A stretch of 64,000 nt of DNA from Clostridiales bacterium (GCA_004557125.1 SFET01000003.1:99465-163464), one strand, 5' to 3'. Shown: positions 32,413 through 41,742, numbered from the stretch's first letter. Translations and numbers: made by a program. The notes: a model not told the origin generated them from the sequence alone.

Positions 32413-32575
32413 CTTTCCTGCGTCTCCATTCGGGCAGGCGCGATGGAAATGCTGAAGGCCCGCGCCCTTCCGACGGGGACGAATTGCTTGTATGGATGGG
32501 CAATTTGAGGTATATTGGCTCCGGAAGCCCTGGATCAGGGCATTTTCAAAAATACTCGGGAACGGGAGTGCAGGC

Positions 32576-33465
32576 ATGGATACAAAGATGCCGGAGGCCT
32601 TCGCCAAGCTGTATGAGAAGCGGAGCCTGCGCCAGGCTGCGGAGCAGCTCTACGTCTCTCCCCAGGGACTGAGCCGTCTGCTGCAGAATCTGGAGGGCGA
32701 GCTGGACGTCATGCTGTTCACACGAACCCCCAGGGGCATGGAGCCCACCGCCGCGGGGGAACACCTCTACCGGTAGGCGGACGTGCTCCTGCGGCAACAC
32801 CGGCAGCTGGCGCAGGACATTCAGCGAATTGGCGGCCGTGGCACGGATCTGTCCTTCGTGTGCAGCTATGGCGTGCTGAACGCGCTCCCTTATGCGCTGC
32901 TCCAGGAGTTTCAGGCGGAGAATCCCTCCTTCACCATCAAATGGCGGGAGTTTCCCGACCGTCAGGCCGAGCAGCTGCTGCTGGACGACCGCTATGAGCT
33001 GGGGCTGTTCGTGCTGGGCAGGGACGGGTTCGGCGACGGCTATGCGGTCACGGAGCTGTTTTCCAGAAGGATCGTGCTGCTCGCCTACGAGGGGCATCCG
33101 CTGTACGACGCCCGCTCCGTCCGCTTCGATCAGCTGCGGAATGCACCCATCATCATGGGGGCAGCGACTTCTGGGTCTTTGACTTCTTTCGGGAGCGGTG
33201 CATCTCGCACGGCTTCTGTCCCAACATCGTTGCGGAGACCGGCGACATCAGCTTCTGCCACAAGCTGTGCAGCATGGGGCAGGGACTGGGCATCTCCGTG
33301 GATTTCATTGCGGATTTCATTCAGATCCCCAACCTGCGCATGATCCCCTTCGAGGATCCCAGCTTTCTGTGGCCGGTCGGCCTGGTCCGGCGGCGGAATG
33401 TGGCGCTGTCCCCCGCCGGTCAACGCTTCTGCCGCTTTCTGCAGTCCCGCTTCTGTGATGCGTAG
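32576..33465 (+). pseudogene. LysR-family regulator, broken by a stop and a frameshift
   Basis: ATG 32576 (CGGGAG upstream) starts a LysR HTH (FAKLYEKRSLRQAAEQLYVS; SRLLQNLEGELDVMLFTRTPRG). An in-frame TAG at 32774-32776 interrupts it. The same frame continues as a LysR linker and effector domain (LSFVCSYGVLNALPYALL...IVLLAYEGHPLYDARS). Near 33160 a G-run (GGGGG) needs one more base to restore the frame, after which FWVFDFFRERCISHGF continues to LSPAGQRFCRF, ending at 33465. Two independent lesions favour true decay over sequencing error. Confidence 0.85.
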
Positions 33466-33492
33466 CGCTGCCGGACGCTGATCCAGTTCGCC

Positions 33493-34002
33493 GTGGGCAG
33501 CACCGTGTCGATGGGCAGCTGGGACGGCCGGTCCATCCACTGGCGGGTTGCGGACAGCCGCGGCAAGCTGCGCCTGCTGCTGGCGGAGGACGCCTTCCTC
33601 GAGAGGGCGTACAACGACCTCCGTGTGGACGTCTCCTGGAAAACCAGCACCCTTCGCCGCTGGCTCAACGGGGAATTTCTGGAGACGGCCTTCAGCCGCG
33701 AGGAGCGCATGTGCGTGATCTCCGGCCGCGTGGACAATCCCCGCAATCCCAGGTTCTTTACCCAGGGCGGCGCGCCCTCCATGGACAAGGTCTTTATTCT
33801 GACGCAGGAGGAGATCGAAAAATATCTGCCTGCGCAGCAGGATCGCGCGCTGGGCAAGTGGTGGTGGGTCCGCATGCCCGGCTGCAACCTGCTCAGCGCG
33901 GTCAGCGTCTGCGAGGACGGATCGATCTACGAGATCGGCATCAACGTCAACTATGCATCCGGCGGCGTGCGCCCCGCAATGTGGGTGCTGCTGCGGGTCT
34001 GA
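33493..34002 (+). CDS. DUF6273-domain protein, N-terminus uncertain
   Basis: The frame encodes up to 169 residues with the DUF6273 pattern: IHWRVADSRGKLRLLLAEDA, YNDLRVDVSWKTSTLRRWLNGEFLETAFS, a KVFILTQEEIEKYL segment, WWWVRMPG and a C-terminal GGVRPAMWVLL. This is a lectin-like or sulfatase-modifying-like fold found in secreted and phage proteins. No ribosome site is visible, and GTG 33493, GTG 33505 or ATG 33511 could start it. It begins directly after the LysR stop and may be a cut-off C-terminal part of a larger protein. Confidence 0.65.
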   Translation: MGSTVSMGSWDGRSIHWRVADSRGKLRLLLAEDAFLERAYNDLRVDVSWKTSTLRRWLNGEFLETAFSREERMCVISGRVDNPRNPRFFTQGGAPSMDKVFILTQEEIEKYLPAQQDRALGKWWWVRMPGCNLLSAVSVCEDGSIYEIGINVNYASGGVRPAMWVLLRV

Positions 34003-34046
34003 TGGGACGCATGCGCAAAAAGAATGCATTTTAGCACAAAAAGTGT

Positions 34047-34075
34047 TTGACATCCTTTGCAGATGTTTATAAAAT
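34047..34075 (+). promoter_or_regulatory. Promoter of the rubredoxin operon
   Basis: TTGACA (34047-34052), 17 bases, TAAAAT (34070-34075); the start codon follows about 60 bases later. Confidence 0.75.
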
Positions 34076-34135
34076 AAAAAGGGGATACAAAGCATATTCC
34101 GCGACGATCTGATCAATTGAAAGGAAGCCAGAAAG

Positions 34136-34270
34136 ATGAAGTATGTATGCAATATTTGCGGCTGGGTGTACGATGAGGAGGAGACCGGCGTAAAGTGGGA
34201 GGACCTGCCGGAGGATTTCACCTGCGAGCTGTGCGGAGTCGGCAAGGACGAGTTTTCTGCGGAAGCGTAA
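34136..34270 (+). CDS. Rubredoxin
   Basis: A 44-residue protein with CNICGW at 5-10 and CELCG at about 31-35, the two Cys pairs that bind one iron in rubredoxin; the CxxCGWVYD motif is clear. It is slightly shorter than most rubredoxins (about 52 aa), mainly in the middle loop. AAGGAAG precedes the ATG. It is an electron carrier in anaerobes, used with rubrerythrin or superoxide reductase to remove oxygen species. A desulforedoxin-like gene follows after 13 bases. Confidence 0.9.
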   Translation: MKYVCNICGWVYDEEETGVKWEDLPEDFTCELCGVGKDEFSAEA

Positions 34271-34283
34271 GGAGGTACATACA

Positions 34284-34613
34284 ATGAAGATTCGCATCAA
34301 CAAGGATGTTGTGGAGTTCACGCCGGAGCATGCGGCTGAAGCGGCAGAGCTGGAAGCATTGTGGATCAAGATGGGCAATTGCGTGGGAGAGACGAAGTCC
34401 CTCCAGCCCATTGGCGTCTACATTCCCTCCGAGAACAAGACCGCCACTTTCCATATCGAGGGTCTGAGCGAGAAGGAGAAGGCGGAGATTCCCGTCATTC
34501 GCGCGCCCTATGACACGGACGTCTACTGCGTGACCTGCAACAAGACGCTGCACGTCAAGGCCGGCGAGCCCATCCCCTTCTGCTGCGGCAGACTCATGGA
34601 GATCCTGGACTGA
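34284..34613 (+). CDS. Small protein with a desulforedoxin-like C-terminus
   Basis: The 109-residue protein ends VYCVTCNKTLHVKAGEPIPFCCGRLMEILD, with the CxxC...CC iron site of desulforedoxin. Residues 1-75 are helical then beta, with no known motif; it lacks the superoxide reductase core. AAGGAGG precedes the ATG. It is cotranscribed with rubredoxin and probably acts in electron transfer or oxygen defence. Confidence 0.75.
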   Translation: MKIRINKDVVEFTPEHAAEAAELEALWIKMGNCVGETKSLQPIGVYIPSENKTATFHIEGLSEKEKAEIPVIRAPYDTDVYCVTCNKTLHVKAGEPIPFCCGRLMEILD

Positions 34614-34628
34614 TATCTCAGAGAAAAC

Positions 34629-34673
34629 AAACCGGATTTCGGACACAATTCCGTGCCTGAAATCCGGTTTTTT
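34629..34673 (+). terminator. Terminator of the rubredoxin operon
   Basis: AACCGGATTTC pairs with GAAATCCGGTT, followed by TTTT. Confidence 0.85.
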
Positions 34674-34717
34674 GCGTGCAATGCAGCAGCGCGCCATGCA
34701 CACCGCGCCCCGCAGCT

Positions 34718-35101
34718 TCAGCCCAGCTTGTCGCTGGCCTTCTGCATGAAGCGCTGGTTGTCGATGATGAAGCGCTCGTGCGTGCCCTCGCCGATCAAGC
34801 CGCAGACGTCGTAGGCCTTCACCTCAAAGACCAGCCGCCGGCGATCGATCGCGGTCAGCTTCGTCTCGCAGCGCACCTCCATGCCAACGGGGGTTGCTGC
34901 CAGATGCTTTACGTTCAGCAGCGTGCCCACCGTGCCCTGACCGGGCTCCAGGAAGGGCTGCACGCTCTTGTAGGCCGTGTTCTCCATCAGGGCGATCATG
35001 CAGGGCGTGGCATAGACCGCCAGCTCGCCGCTGCCCAGGTGCTTCGCGGTCAGCTCCTCCGTCACGAGGATCGTCTGATTTCCCACAATTCCGATTTCCA
35101 T
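34718..35101 (-). CDS. Hot-dog fold thioesterase (FlK-like)
   Basis: The 127-residue protein matches the fluoroacetyl-CoA thioesterase-like family of single hot-dog proteins: YATPCMIALMENTAY near the N-terminus (active-site Thr/Glu helix), GTLLNVKHLAATPVGMEV and a HERFII end. In Clostridia these act on short acyl-CoAs of unknown identity. It has its own promoter at 35153-35181. The convergent terminator at 34629-34673 lies beyond its stop. Confidence 0.85.
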   Translation of the reverse strand: MEIGIVGNQTILVTEELTAKHLGSGELAVYATPCMIALMENTAYKSVQPFLEPGQGTVGTLLNVKHLAATPVGMEVRCETKLTAIDRRRLVFEVKAYDVCGLIGEGTHERFIIDNQRFMQKASDKLG

Positions 35102-35152
35102 TTCGATCTCCTTGTCTGCGCTCTCGGGCGCTCCCTGGAAGTGTTCGCCCTG

Positions 35153-35181
35153 ATTATAGCACGTTCAAACGTCCGCGTAAA
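35153..35181 (-). promoter_or_regulatory. Promoter of the thioesterase gene
   Basis: On the minus strand TTTACG (35181-35176), 17 bases, TATAAT (35158-35153). Confidence 0.65.
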
Positions 35182-35226
35182 GCGCAGCCGTCGGTATTGC
35201 GCCCGGCAGCGGAGCCGGGGAAGCGC

Positions 35227-36633
35227 TCACCGGAGATCATTCTCGTCGAACAGGTCGCCGCACTCGGGGCAGAACTTCGGCGGATGCGCGGGATCGGCAG
35301 GCTGCCAGCCGCACTTGTCGCAGCGGTAGAGGGGCGCGCCCGCAGGCTTCTTCGCACCGCACTCCGCGCAGAACTTGCCCTTGTTCACCGCGCCGCAGGA
35401 ACAGGTCCAGCCCTCGTCGGCGGGCTTCTTCGCGCCGCACTCCGCGCAGAACTTTCCCTTGTTCACCGCGCCGCAGGCGCACTTCCAGCCTGCCTGGGGT
35501 TCCGGCTTCTTCGCGCCGCACTCCGGACAGAACTTGCCCGTGGCCGTCGCGCCGCAGGCACACTTCCAGCCCGACTGAGGCTGCTGTGCCGGTGAGCTCT
35601 GCTGAGCCGGTGCGCTCTGCTGCTGGGCGCCCATCTGAAACAGCTGCGCCGCGTTCATGCCGCCGCCCTGGGCCATATTCATGCCCATGAAGCCGGTGAA
35701 GGCGCCGCCCGCATTCTTCGCCGCGTCCTGCATGGCCTGGGCCTGTGCGCCCACCAGGTGCGCCGCCGCCATGTTGGGGTTGCGGAAGGTCGCGTTGCGC
35801 TGCAGCTCCTTGATCATGGCCTCGTCCTCCTCAGAGGCCTTGACGGAGTTCACGCCGAAGGACACGATCTCCACGCCGCGCAGGTTTGCCCACTTCTCCG
35901 ACAGCACCTCGTTGAGCACCTCGGCGATCTCCATGGTGTGTCCGGGCAGCGCGCTGTAACGGATGCCCATGTCGGAAATCTTCGCGAAAGCCGGCTGCAG
36001 CGCGGTGAGCAGTTCGCTCTTGAGCTGGCTGTCGATGCGGTCGCGGGTGTATTCGCCCTCCACATTGCCGCAGACGTTTGCGTAGAACAGCATGGGGTTC
36101 ACGATGCGGTAGCTGTATTCGCCGAAGCAGCGAATGGAGATGTCCACATCCAGACCGATGTTCGCGTCCACCACGCGGAAGGGCACCGGGCTGGGCGTGC
36201 CGTACTTGTTGCCCAGAATCTCCTTGGTATTGAAGAAGTACACGCGCTGGTCCTTGCCCGCCTGACCGCCGAAGGAGAAGCGCTCGAAGGTGGCCTTCAG
36301 GATCGACATGGCCTTCTCCCCGCTGAACGCGCCGTAGAACAGGCTGGGCTCGCCGTTCAGATCAAACACGTACTCGCCGGGCTCGGCGCAGAAGTCCACC
36401 ACCTTGCCCTGGTCAACGATCATCATGCACTGGCCGTCGGCCACCGCGATCACGGAGCCGTCGGTGATGACGTTGTCATCCTCGGTACGGCTGCCGCCGA
36501 AGCGGCTCTTCGTCTTTTTCATCGCACGCGCCGCCAGCACGCTCTCCGGCAGCGCGTCCACATAGAAATACTCCTTCCACTGGCTGGCCATGGTGCCGCC
36601 AATGGCGTTCAGTCCCGCGCAAATCAGACCCAT
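35227..36633 (-). CDS. SPFH-domain protein with C-terminal zinc ribbons
   Basis: The 468-residue protein carries an SPFH (band 7-like, YdjI/virion-core type) domain at about 50-290. A Gly/Met/Gln-rich linker (290-350) leads to four zinc ribbons: CACGATATGKFCPECG, two of CACGAVNKGKFCAECG type with CSCG variants, and YRCDKCGW..FCPECGD. The start follows GGGAGGATATGAAAG. No signal peptide is visible, so it is cytoplasmic or membrane-associated. It lies 16 bases after the gene for a zinc-ribbon membrane protein (36650), with which it probably works. SPFH/zinc-ribbon pairs occur in envelope-stress contexts. Confidence 0.85.
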   Translation of the reverse strand: MGLICAGLNAIGGTMASQWKEYFYVDALPESVLAARAMKKTKSRFGGSRTEDDNVITDGSVIAVADGQCMMIVDQGKVVDFCAEPGEYVFDLNGEPSLFYGAFSGEKAMSILKATFERFSFGGQAGKDQRVYFFNTKEILGNKYGTPSPVPFRVVDANIGLDVDISIRCFGEYSYRIVNPMLFYANVCGNVEGEYTRDRIDSQLKSELLTALQPAFAKISDMGIRYSALPGHTMEIAEVLNEVLSEKWANLRGVEIVSFGVNSVKASEEDEAMIKELQRNATFRNPNMAAAHLVGAQAQAMQDAAKNAGGAFTGFMGMNMAQGGGMNAAQLFQMGAQQQSAPAQQSSPAQQPQSGWKCACGATATGKFCPECGAKKPEPQAGWKCACGAVNKGKFCAECGAKKPADEGWTCSCGAVNKGKFCAECGAKKPAGAPLYRCDKCGWQPADPAHPPKFCPECGDLFDENDLR

Positions 36634-36649
36634 CTTTCATATCCTCCCG

Positions 36650-37933
36650 TCAGTTCTTTTTCGGCTGTTCAATCTTCCTGCGCTCGGTGCGCTCGTAGAG
36701 GAAGTGGTCGATCTTGACGTCCAGCTGGAAGGAGCCTTCGCGCACATAGTTCGCCGCAGCGCTCTCGTACACGGCCTGCTTGAGCTGGCCCTTCAGCACA
36801 CCAAGCACGACCAGCGCGACGATCAGCGCCGCGATCACCGCGATCAGGATCGTGCTGCTGCCGATGGCTCCCGCCAGCGCGAGCACCAGCGCGATCAGCG
36901 CCAGCACGCCCGCGAACACGCCGCCGCCCCAGAGCAGGGACTTCTTCGTATCGGCGGGCACGTCGCAGGTGAGCTTGCCGGTCTGACCGTTGATGGCGAA
37001 GGTGTAGGTCTTGCCCTCCTTCTGCGTGGTGATGAGCCACACGGGCATCAGCACCGGCGTGGCCGTGCCGTTGTCGGACTGAATGTTCCGGCTGCGCTCG
37101 GAGACGCTGGAATAGCCGCTCACACTGTCGCGCATGGCCTGGGAGACGCTGGTCTCCACGCGCTCCACCGCGCGCTTTTCGCATACATCCGCATCCACGT
37201 CGGCCTGATCCGCCAGCGCGCCCGCCAGCACCGCAGGCTGGAAGGGAACAGCCGCGCTCAGATCGTAGGGCTCCAGGGATTCGGTGATTTTGTCGTCCAG
37301 CTTCTCGCTGCCGTCCACGGGGATGCTGTCGAAGCCCATGCGGCCGCTGCGCCGCACGAGATAGTATTTCGTGCGGGTGATCTCCCACTCGCCCCTGCGC
37401 TCGGTGCTGCGCTTTTCCGCGTCATAGACGATGTCCGCCTGCGCGTCGCAGTCGAACAGCCAGTAGGGCACGTACAGCTTGCGCATCTCGGCGATGCGGT
37501 TGCGGCTGGTCAGAAATACGTTTGGCAGCAGGCGCTTGCCCTTGAAGTACGCCTCGAACTGTCCCTGGGCCTGCTCCTTCGTGACCGTGAAGGGAATCAC
37601 CTTCTCCGGCTTCACGCCGCCCTCGATGCGCTCGGGCAGGATGGTGGGGCTGCTGCAGTAGGGGCACTCCGTAGCGGTGGTGGTGTCCTCGGTCATCAGC
37701 TCCGCGCCGCAGCTCTTGCAGATATAGGCCTGCATCTGCGCCGCCTCGCTCGCGTCGAAGGCCTCCGCGCGGTGTTCAAACTCCAGTTTGTCGATGCTCT
37801 CGCTGGCGCTCAGGGCCTGGATCGCATCCGGCTCGTAGCTGTTGCCGCAGGACGCGCACTCCAGCTTGCCGCTCGCGCCGCCGTAGGCCAGCGGTGCGCC
37901 GCAGCAGGGGCAGTTATATGTAGCGGTACTCAT
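36650..37933 (-). CDS. Zinc-ribbon membrane protein (TFIIB-type ribbon)
   Basis: The 427-residue protein starts with a ribbon (CPCCGAPLAYGGASGKLECASCG), a second (CKSCGAELM..CPYCSSP) and a large soluble domain (about 90-310, including YVPYWLFDCDA and VWLITTQKEGKTYTFAINGQTG). Two membrane segments at about 325-370 follow. ATG 37933 has GAGGGGGAAC upstream; a longer frame reaches 37972. It belongs to a family of uncharacterised ribbon and membrane proteins and precedes the SPFH gene in one operon. Confidence 0.8.
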   Translation of the reverse strand: MSTATYNCPCCGAPLAYGGASGKLECASCGNSYEPDAIQALSASESIDKLEFEHRAEAFDASEAAQMQAYICKSCGAELMTEDTTTATECPYCSSPTILPERIEGGVKPEKVIPFTVTKEQAQGQFEAYFKGKRLLPNVFLTSRNRIAEMRKLYVPYWLFDCDAQADIVYDAEKRSTERRGEWEITRTKYYLVRRSGRMGFDSIPVDGSEKLDDKITESLEPYDLSAAVPFQPAVLAGALADQADVDADVCEKRAVERVETSVSQAMRDSVSGYSSVSERSRNIQSDNGTATPVLMPVWLITTQKEGKTYTFAINGQTGKLTCDVPADTKKSLLWGGGVFAGVLALIALVLALAGAIGSSTILIAVIAALIVALVVLGVLKGQLKQAVYESAAANYVREGSFQLDVKIDHFLYERTERRKIEQPKKN

Positions 37934-37974
37934 AATTTGTTCCCCCTCATTCTCACGTACTGAATCCATCATCC

Positions 37975-38017
37975 GAAAAACGCGCCTCCTGCCTCAGTTT
38001 AACACAGCAGGAGGCGC
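37975..38017 (-). terminator. Terminator of the leucine-rich-repeat gene
   Basis: GCGCCTCCTGC pairs with GCAGGAGGCGC (11 pairs) and is followed on the minus strand by GTTTTTC. Confidence 0.85.
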
Positions 38018-38025
38018 ACCGTCAA

Positions 38026-41000
38026 TCAGTTTTCAGCTTCAAAGTGCATCAGCATGGAATCGAAGTAGTTCATGTCGAAGCCCTGCTCCGTGCAGACCGC
38101 TTCGAGGATGTTGCCGTAGTAGTCCACAATGAAGGCCTGCGCCTCGCCCGCGTCGGTCTGCACGGTGCCCTGCGTCCAGGTGACGCCGGGAACGCCGGTG
38201 CCCACCATGACGAAGTCCACCGTGCCGTCGGCGTGGAAGGTCATGGAGTACTCGCCGCCCAGCAGGGACGCGTCCATGGTGTAGCCGCTGACCTCGGCGC
38301 TGACGCAGACGTACTTGCGCTCCAGGCGCTCCTGGTTGATGCCTTCCGGCGCAGCGACGGGTTCGGTGGGTTCCGCGGGAACATCCACTTCGTCAGGCGC
38401 ATCCGTGAATTCCGGCGTCCACACGGCGCTGGGATCCTGGCTGAACACGATGTAGCCGCCCAGCGCATTGCCGTCGCCGTCCATGCTGCCGTAGCAGAGG
38501 AAGCCGCCGTCCAGCAGCGTAAGCTCCATGTCGTAGTCGCCGCCCTCGCCGAAGCGCACAGTTCCACTTTCGTCCGGATACCAGCTGCCCACCTCCGGCT
38601 CGCCGAAGATCAGGCTGCCCGTGCCGTCCGCAATCAGCTCCAGCACGATGTCCAGGCCGAACTCGCTGCGGGGATCGCCGGTCATGCCGCCGGTCAGCAG
38701 ATAGCAGGCGTGCCAGCTGCCCACGTAGGCGGCCAGGTCGTCCGATACGGACACCGCAGGTTCATATTCGATCGCAGCAGGCTCGGTCGCCGCGCCCTCG
38801 CGGACGAAGATGAGCTTCGCACCGTCCTCCTCCACACAGAGCGTGCCGTCATCCAGAAGGATGCAGCTCGAGCCATCGACGATGGCCGCGCCGTCCACCA
38901 CGCTCCAGCTGGTCGTAACGTTCTCCTCGCCATCGTACAGCTCGACGGTGCCGTCCTCGTGGAAGTTCAGATTCATGACCATGCCCATATCGGAGAAGCT
39001 GAGCGCCATGCCGTCCATCTCCATGGTCGCGCCGGTCCAGCTGCCGAGGAAGGGCGCACCCGCCTCGCCCACGGGCTGGGCAGGCTGCGGCTCGGTCTCG
39101 GGTTCCTCCTCAGGCTCGGGCATGGGATCGCACTTGACCTCCTCCAGCAGCGCGTCCACATCGGGCAGCTGCGCCGGGTCGGTGATGCACTGATCTGCGG
39201 TGAAGTACTCGTAGCCGTCGGGATCCATGAAGGCGTTCTCGTCGATCCGCTGGGTCTTGTCGCCGATGTAAACCGTCTCCAGATACAGGCAATCCTTGAA
39301 CACATAGCGGTCAATTTCCCGCACGCCGTTGACAAAGATCAGATTGGTCAGGCTTGTGCAGCCGGAGAACGTGCCCTCCTCCAGCTTCTCGATGGGCGCG
39401 TAGCAGATCACCGTCTCCAGCGCATCGCAATTCTGGAAGGCATAGGCGGGAATCTCAGTGTAGTTCTCGGGAATCACCAGCGACACCACCGGCAGCTCCA
39501 CATCATAGTTGTCGCCGCAGCTGGCGCGGCTCATCATGCCGCCGCCGATCATGGAAAGCTCCACGCCGTCGATCTCGCGGGGCAGGATCAGATTGAGCTC
39601 GTAGCCCTGGTAGGCGTCCAGGCGGCTGTACTCCTCGTCGTACCAGAAGTCGTCGCCCGGCAGCGGCTCGTAGGGCATGGCCTTGAAGCTGCTCTCTTCG
39701 CCCTCGCGGGTCAGCGGATCGTACCAGGGGCGGCCTGCCAGCTCAGAAAGCGTCCGCACCTGTTCGTCGGTCGCATCCTTGGAGAGGTACAGCTCGTCGA
39801 TATTCGCCAGCAGGTCAAGCATGTCCGCCGGCAGGATGGCGGGATCGCAGCCCACCACGAGCTTATTGAGATTCGTGCAGCCCTCCAGCAGGCCGGAGCC
39901 GACGCTGGTCAGGGACGCAGGCAGGGTCAGCTCGGTGATGCCCGTGCAGCCCTCCAGCGCACCGTCGCCGAGGGTGGTCAGGGAGGCGGGCAGAATCAGC
40001 TCGGTGATGCCCGTGCAGCCCTCCAGCGCACCCGCACCGATGGTGGTCAGCGATTCGGGCAGGGGCAATTCGGTGATGTTCGCGCAGTTGCGGAAGGCCC
40101 CGTCGCCGATGGTGGTGATGGAGCCGAACAGCTCCACATACTCCACGCTGCTGTCGGCGAAGGCCTCGTTGCCGATGGTGGTGAACCAGCCGCAGTGGTG
40201 GGGATAGAAGGAGCGGATGCTCTGGTTGCCCTTGAACAGGCCGTCGCCCAGCGCGGTGACCTCAATGCCGTCATAACCCGACCAGACGGTCAGATCCTGC
40301 TGATCGCCGTTGTAGACCGTCCACACGCCGTTTTCGATGGTCGTGATCTCCGGTTCATTGATCGGGCACGCCGCCACGCCGCCGCTTTCGGGGTTGTTGA
40401 TCCAGACGGTGCAATCCGGGCACTGCTCCGCCAGCAGCTCGGCATATGCGTCGCGGTTTTCGATGGTGCTGTCCCAGGGCAGGTCGACGTCGGCCAGATC
40501 GGTCTCGGCGAACGCGTCCGGGGCTAGGTCGATGAGGGTGTACGCATCGAGAATCACGTAGTTCAGCGGCGTGCCCGCGAAGGCGCGCGCGCCGACGGAT
40601 TCCACGCTGCCGCCCAGGTGAACCTCTTGGCACCAGGCGCTCTCAAAGGCGCTCTCGCCGATGGTGCGCAGCGTGGAGGGGAGCTCCAGAATGGCCTGGC
40701 CGCCGTACTGGAACGCGTGCGCGCCGATCTCCTCCAAGCCCTCGCTCCAGTCGATCTGGTTGATCTGGGCGTTCATGAACGCGCCGTTGGCGATGGTCTT
40801 GAGCGTGGAGGGGAGCTGCACGTAGGCGAGGTTGCTGGCAGATTGGAACGCGCCGTCCCCGATGCGCTCCAGACCCTCGGGGAACACGATTCCGTATACG
40901 GAGTAGTCGCTCACGAAGGCCTCCGCGCCGATGGACTTCACCGCTGCGCCGCCGATGGTCGCGGGGATCTCCAGCCAGGCGTGGTACTCCCTGTACCCGG

Positions 41001-41652
41001 TGATGGCGCCGGTGGCGGGATCGAAGGTGAACCAATCCTCATTGTTCGTTTCGGCAATCACGGCGTTCTTGCCGCTGGGCTGGAGGTGCTCCGCTGCGCC
41101 GTTCACCTCGGCCAGCGCCGCCGCGTAGGCGTCCAGCTGGTCGTCGGGCACGTAGATCACGTAATCCTCACTCAGCCAGTCAAAGCACCAATCGGTGTTC
41201 AGGAAGATCGGGCACGCGCCCTCGAAATAAATCTCCTTCAGATTTTCGCAGGATCCGATCGCGCCGTCCACAATGCGGACGCTGGCCGGGATGGTCAGGC
41301 TGGTCAGCGCGTTGCAGTTCTGGAAGTTGGAGCCGATGTACTCCAGGCCGTCGTTCAGCGTCACGCTGGTCAGGCCGTCCATCCAGGAGATGGCCCCGCT
41401 CTGGATCGCGCGCAGCGTGTCGGGCATCGTCAGCGAGGTGATCGCACCGTTCGAATTGAAGGCGCTGTACTTGATGGCGTTGACCGCATAGCCGTCCACC
41501 TCTGCGGGGACCGCCACGTCGCCGCTCAGCTCGCTCTCCGGCACGAGGTACATGTTGCCGCTGTCATACGACCACAGCGGCTCCTCCGCCAGGGCCGGCA
41601 GGCACAGGACAAAGATCAGCAGTGCAAGCAACAGATAAAGTTTCCGATACAT
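38026..41652 (-). CDS. Secreted BspA-type leucine-rich-repeat protein (1,208 aa)
   Basis: A signal peptide (1-22, LYLLLALLIFVLCLPALA) is followed by BspA-type LRR_5 repeats from about residue 40 to 860 (units such as LPESLTTIGAGALEGCTGITELIL, copied almost exactly several times). The C-terminal third has three similar lipocalin-like beta domains (GSWTGATME, GSWHACYLL and YVCVSAEVSG starts) joined by acidic-Pro linkers. There is no LPXTG or membrane anchor. TTAGGAGG precedes the ATG. BspA-like proteins bind host or microbial surfaces; that role is family knowledge. Confidence 0.85.
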   Translation of the reverse strand: MYRKLYLLLALLIFVLCLPALAEEPLWSYDSGNMYLVPESELSGDVAVPAEVDGYAVNAIKYSAFNSNGAITSLTMPDTLRAIQSGAISWMDGLTSVTLNDGLEYIGSNFQNCNALTSLTIPASVRIVDGAIGSCENLKEIYFEGACPIFLNTDWCFDWLSEDYVIYVPDDQLDAYAAALAEVNGAAEHLQPSGKNAVIAETNNEDWFTFDPATGAITGYREYHAWLEIPATIGGAAVKSIGAEAFVSDYSVYGIVFPEGLERIGDGAFQSASNLAYVQLPSTLKTIANGAFMNAQINQIDWSEGLEEIGAHAFQYGGQAILELPSTLRTIGESAFESAWCQEVHLGGSVESVGARAFAGTPLNYVILDAYTLIDLAPDAFAETDLADVDLPWDSTIENRDAYAELLAEQCPDCTVWINNPESGGVAACPINEPEITTIENGVWTVYNGDQQDLTVWSGYDGIEVTALGDGLFKGNQSIRSFYPHHCGWFTTIGNEAFADSSVEYVELFGSITTIGDGAFRNCANITELPLPESLTTIGAGALEGCTGITELILPASLTTLGDGALEGCTGITELTLPASLTSVGSGLLEGCTNLNKLVVGCDPAILPADMLDLLANIDELYLSKDATDEQVRTLSELAGRPWYDPLTREGEESSFKAMPYEPLPGDDFWYDEEYSRLDAYQGYELNLILPREIDGVELSMIGGGMMSRASCGDNYDVELPVVSLVIPENYTEIPAYAFQNCDALETVICYAPIEKLEEGTFSGCTSLTNLIFVNGVREIDRYVFKDCLYLETVYIGDKTQRIDENAFMDPDGYEYFTADQCITDPAQLPDVDALLEEVKCDPMPEPEEEPETEPQPAQPVGEAGAPFLGSWTGATMEMDGMALSFSDMGMVMNLNFHEDGTVELYDGEENVTTSWSVVDGAAIVDGSSCILLDDGTLCVEEDGAKLIFVREGAATEPAAIEYEPAVSVSDDLAAYVGSWHACYLLTGGMTGDPRSEFGLDIVLELIADGTGSLIFGEPEVGSWYPDESGTVRFGEGGDYDMELTLLDGGFLCYGSMDGDGNALGGYIVFSQDPSAVWTPEFTDAPDEVDVPAEPTEPVAAPEGINQERLERKYVCVSAEVSGYTMDASLLGGEYSMTFHADGTVDFVMVGTGVPGVTWTQGTVQTDAGEAQAFIVDYYGNILEAVCTEQGFDMNYFDSMLMHFEAEN

Positions 41653-41664
41653 GTGCGCATCCTC

Positions 41665-41742
41665 CTAATATTTTGTGAAATCTTCCGCTTCGGGAGGGGC
41701 TCCGACCGCTGCGGACAGCAGCGCGGCGCGAGCCCTTTTCAT
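41665..41742 (-). CDS. Small ORF, 25 aa
   Basis: ATG 41742, with AAGGAG 7 bases upstream, encodes MKRARAALLSAAVGAPPEAE and ends FTKY. The stop lies next to the ribosome site of the leucine-rich-repeat gene. It could be a coupled leader or a small peptide. Evidence is only the ribosome site and position. Confidence 0.3.
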   Translation of the reverse strand: MKRARAALLSAAVGAPPEAEDFTKY

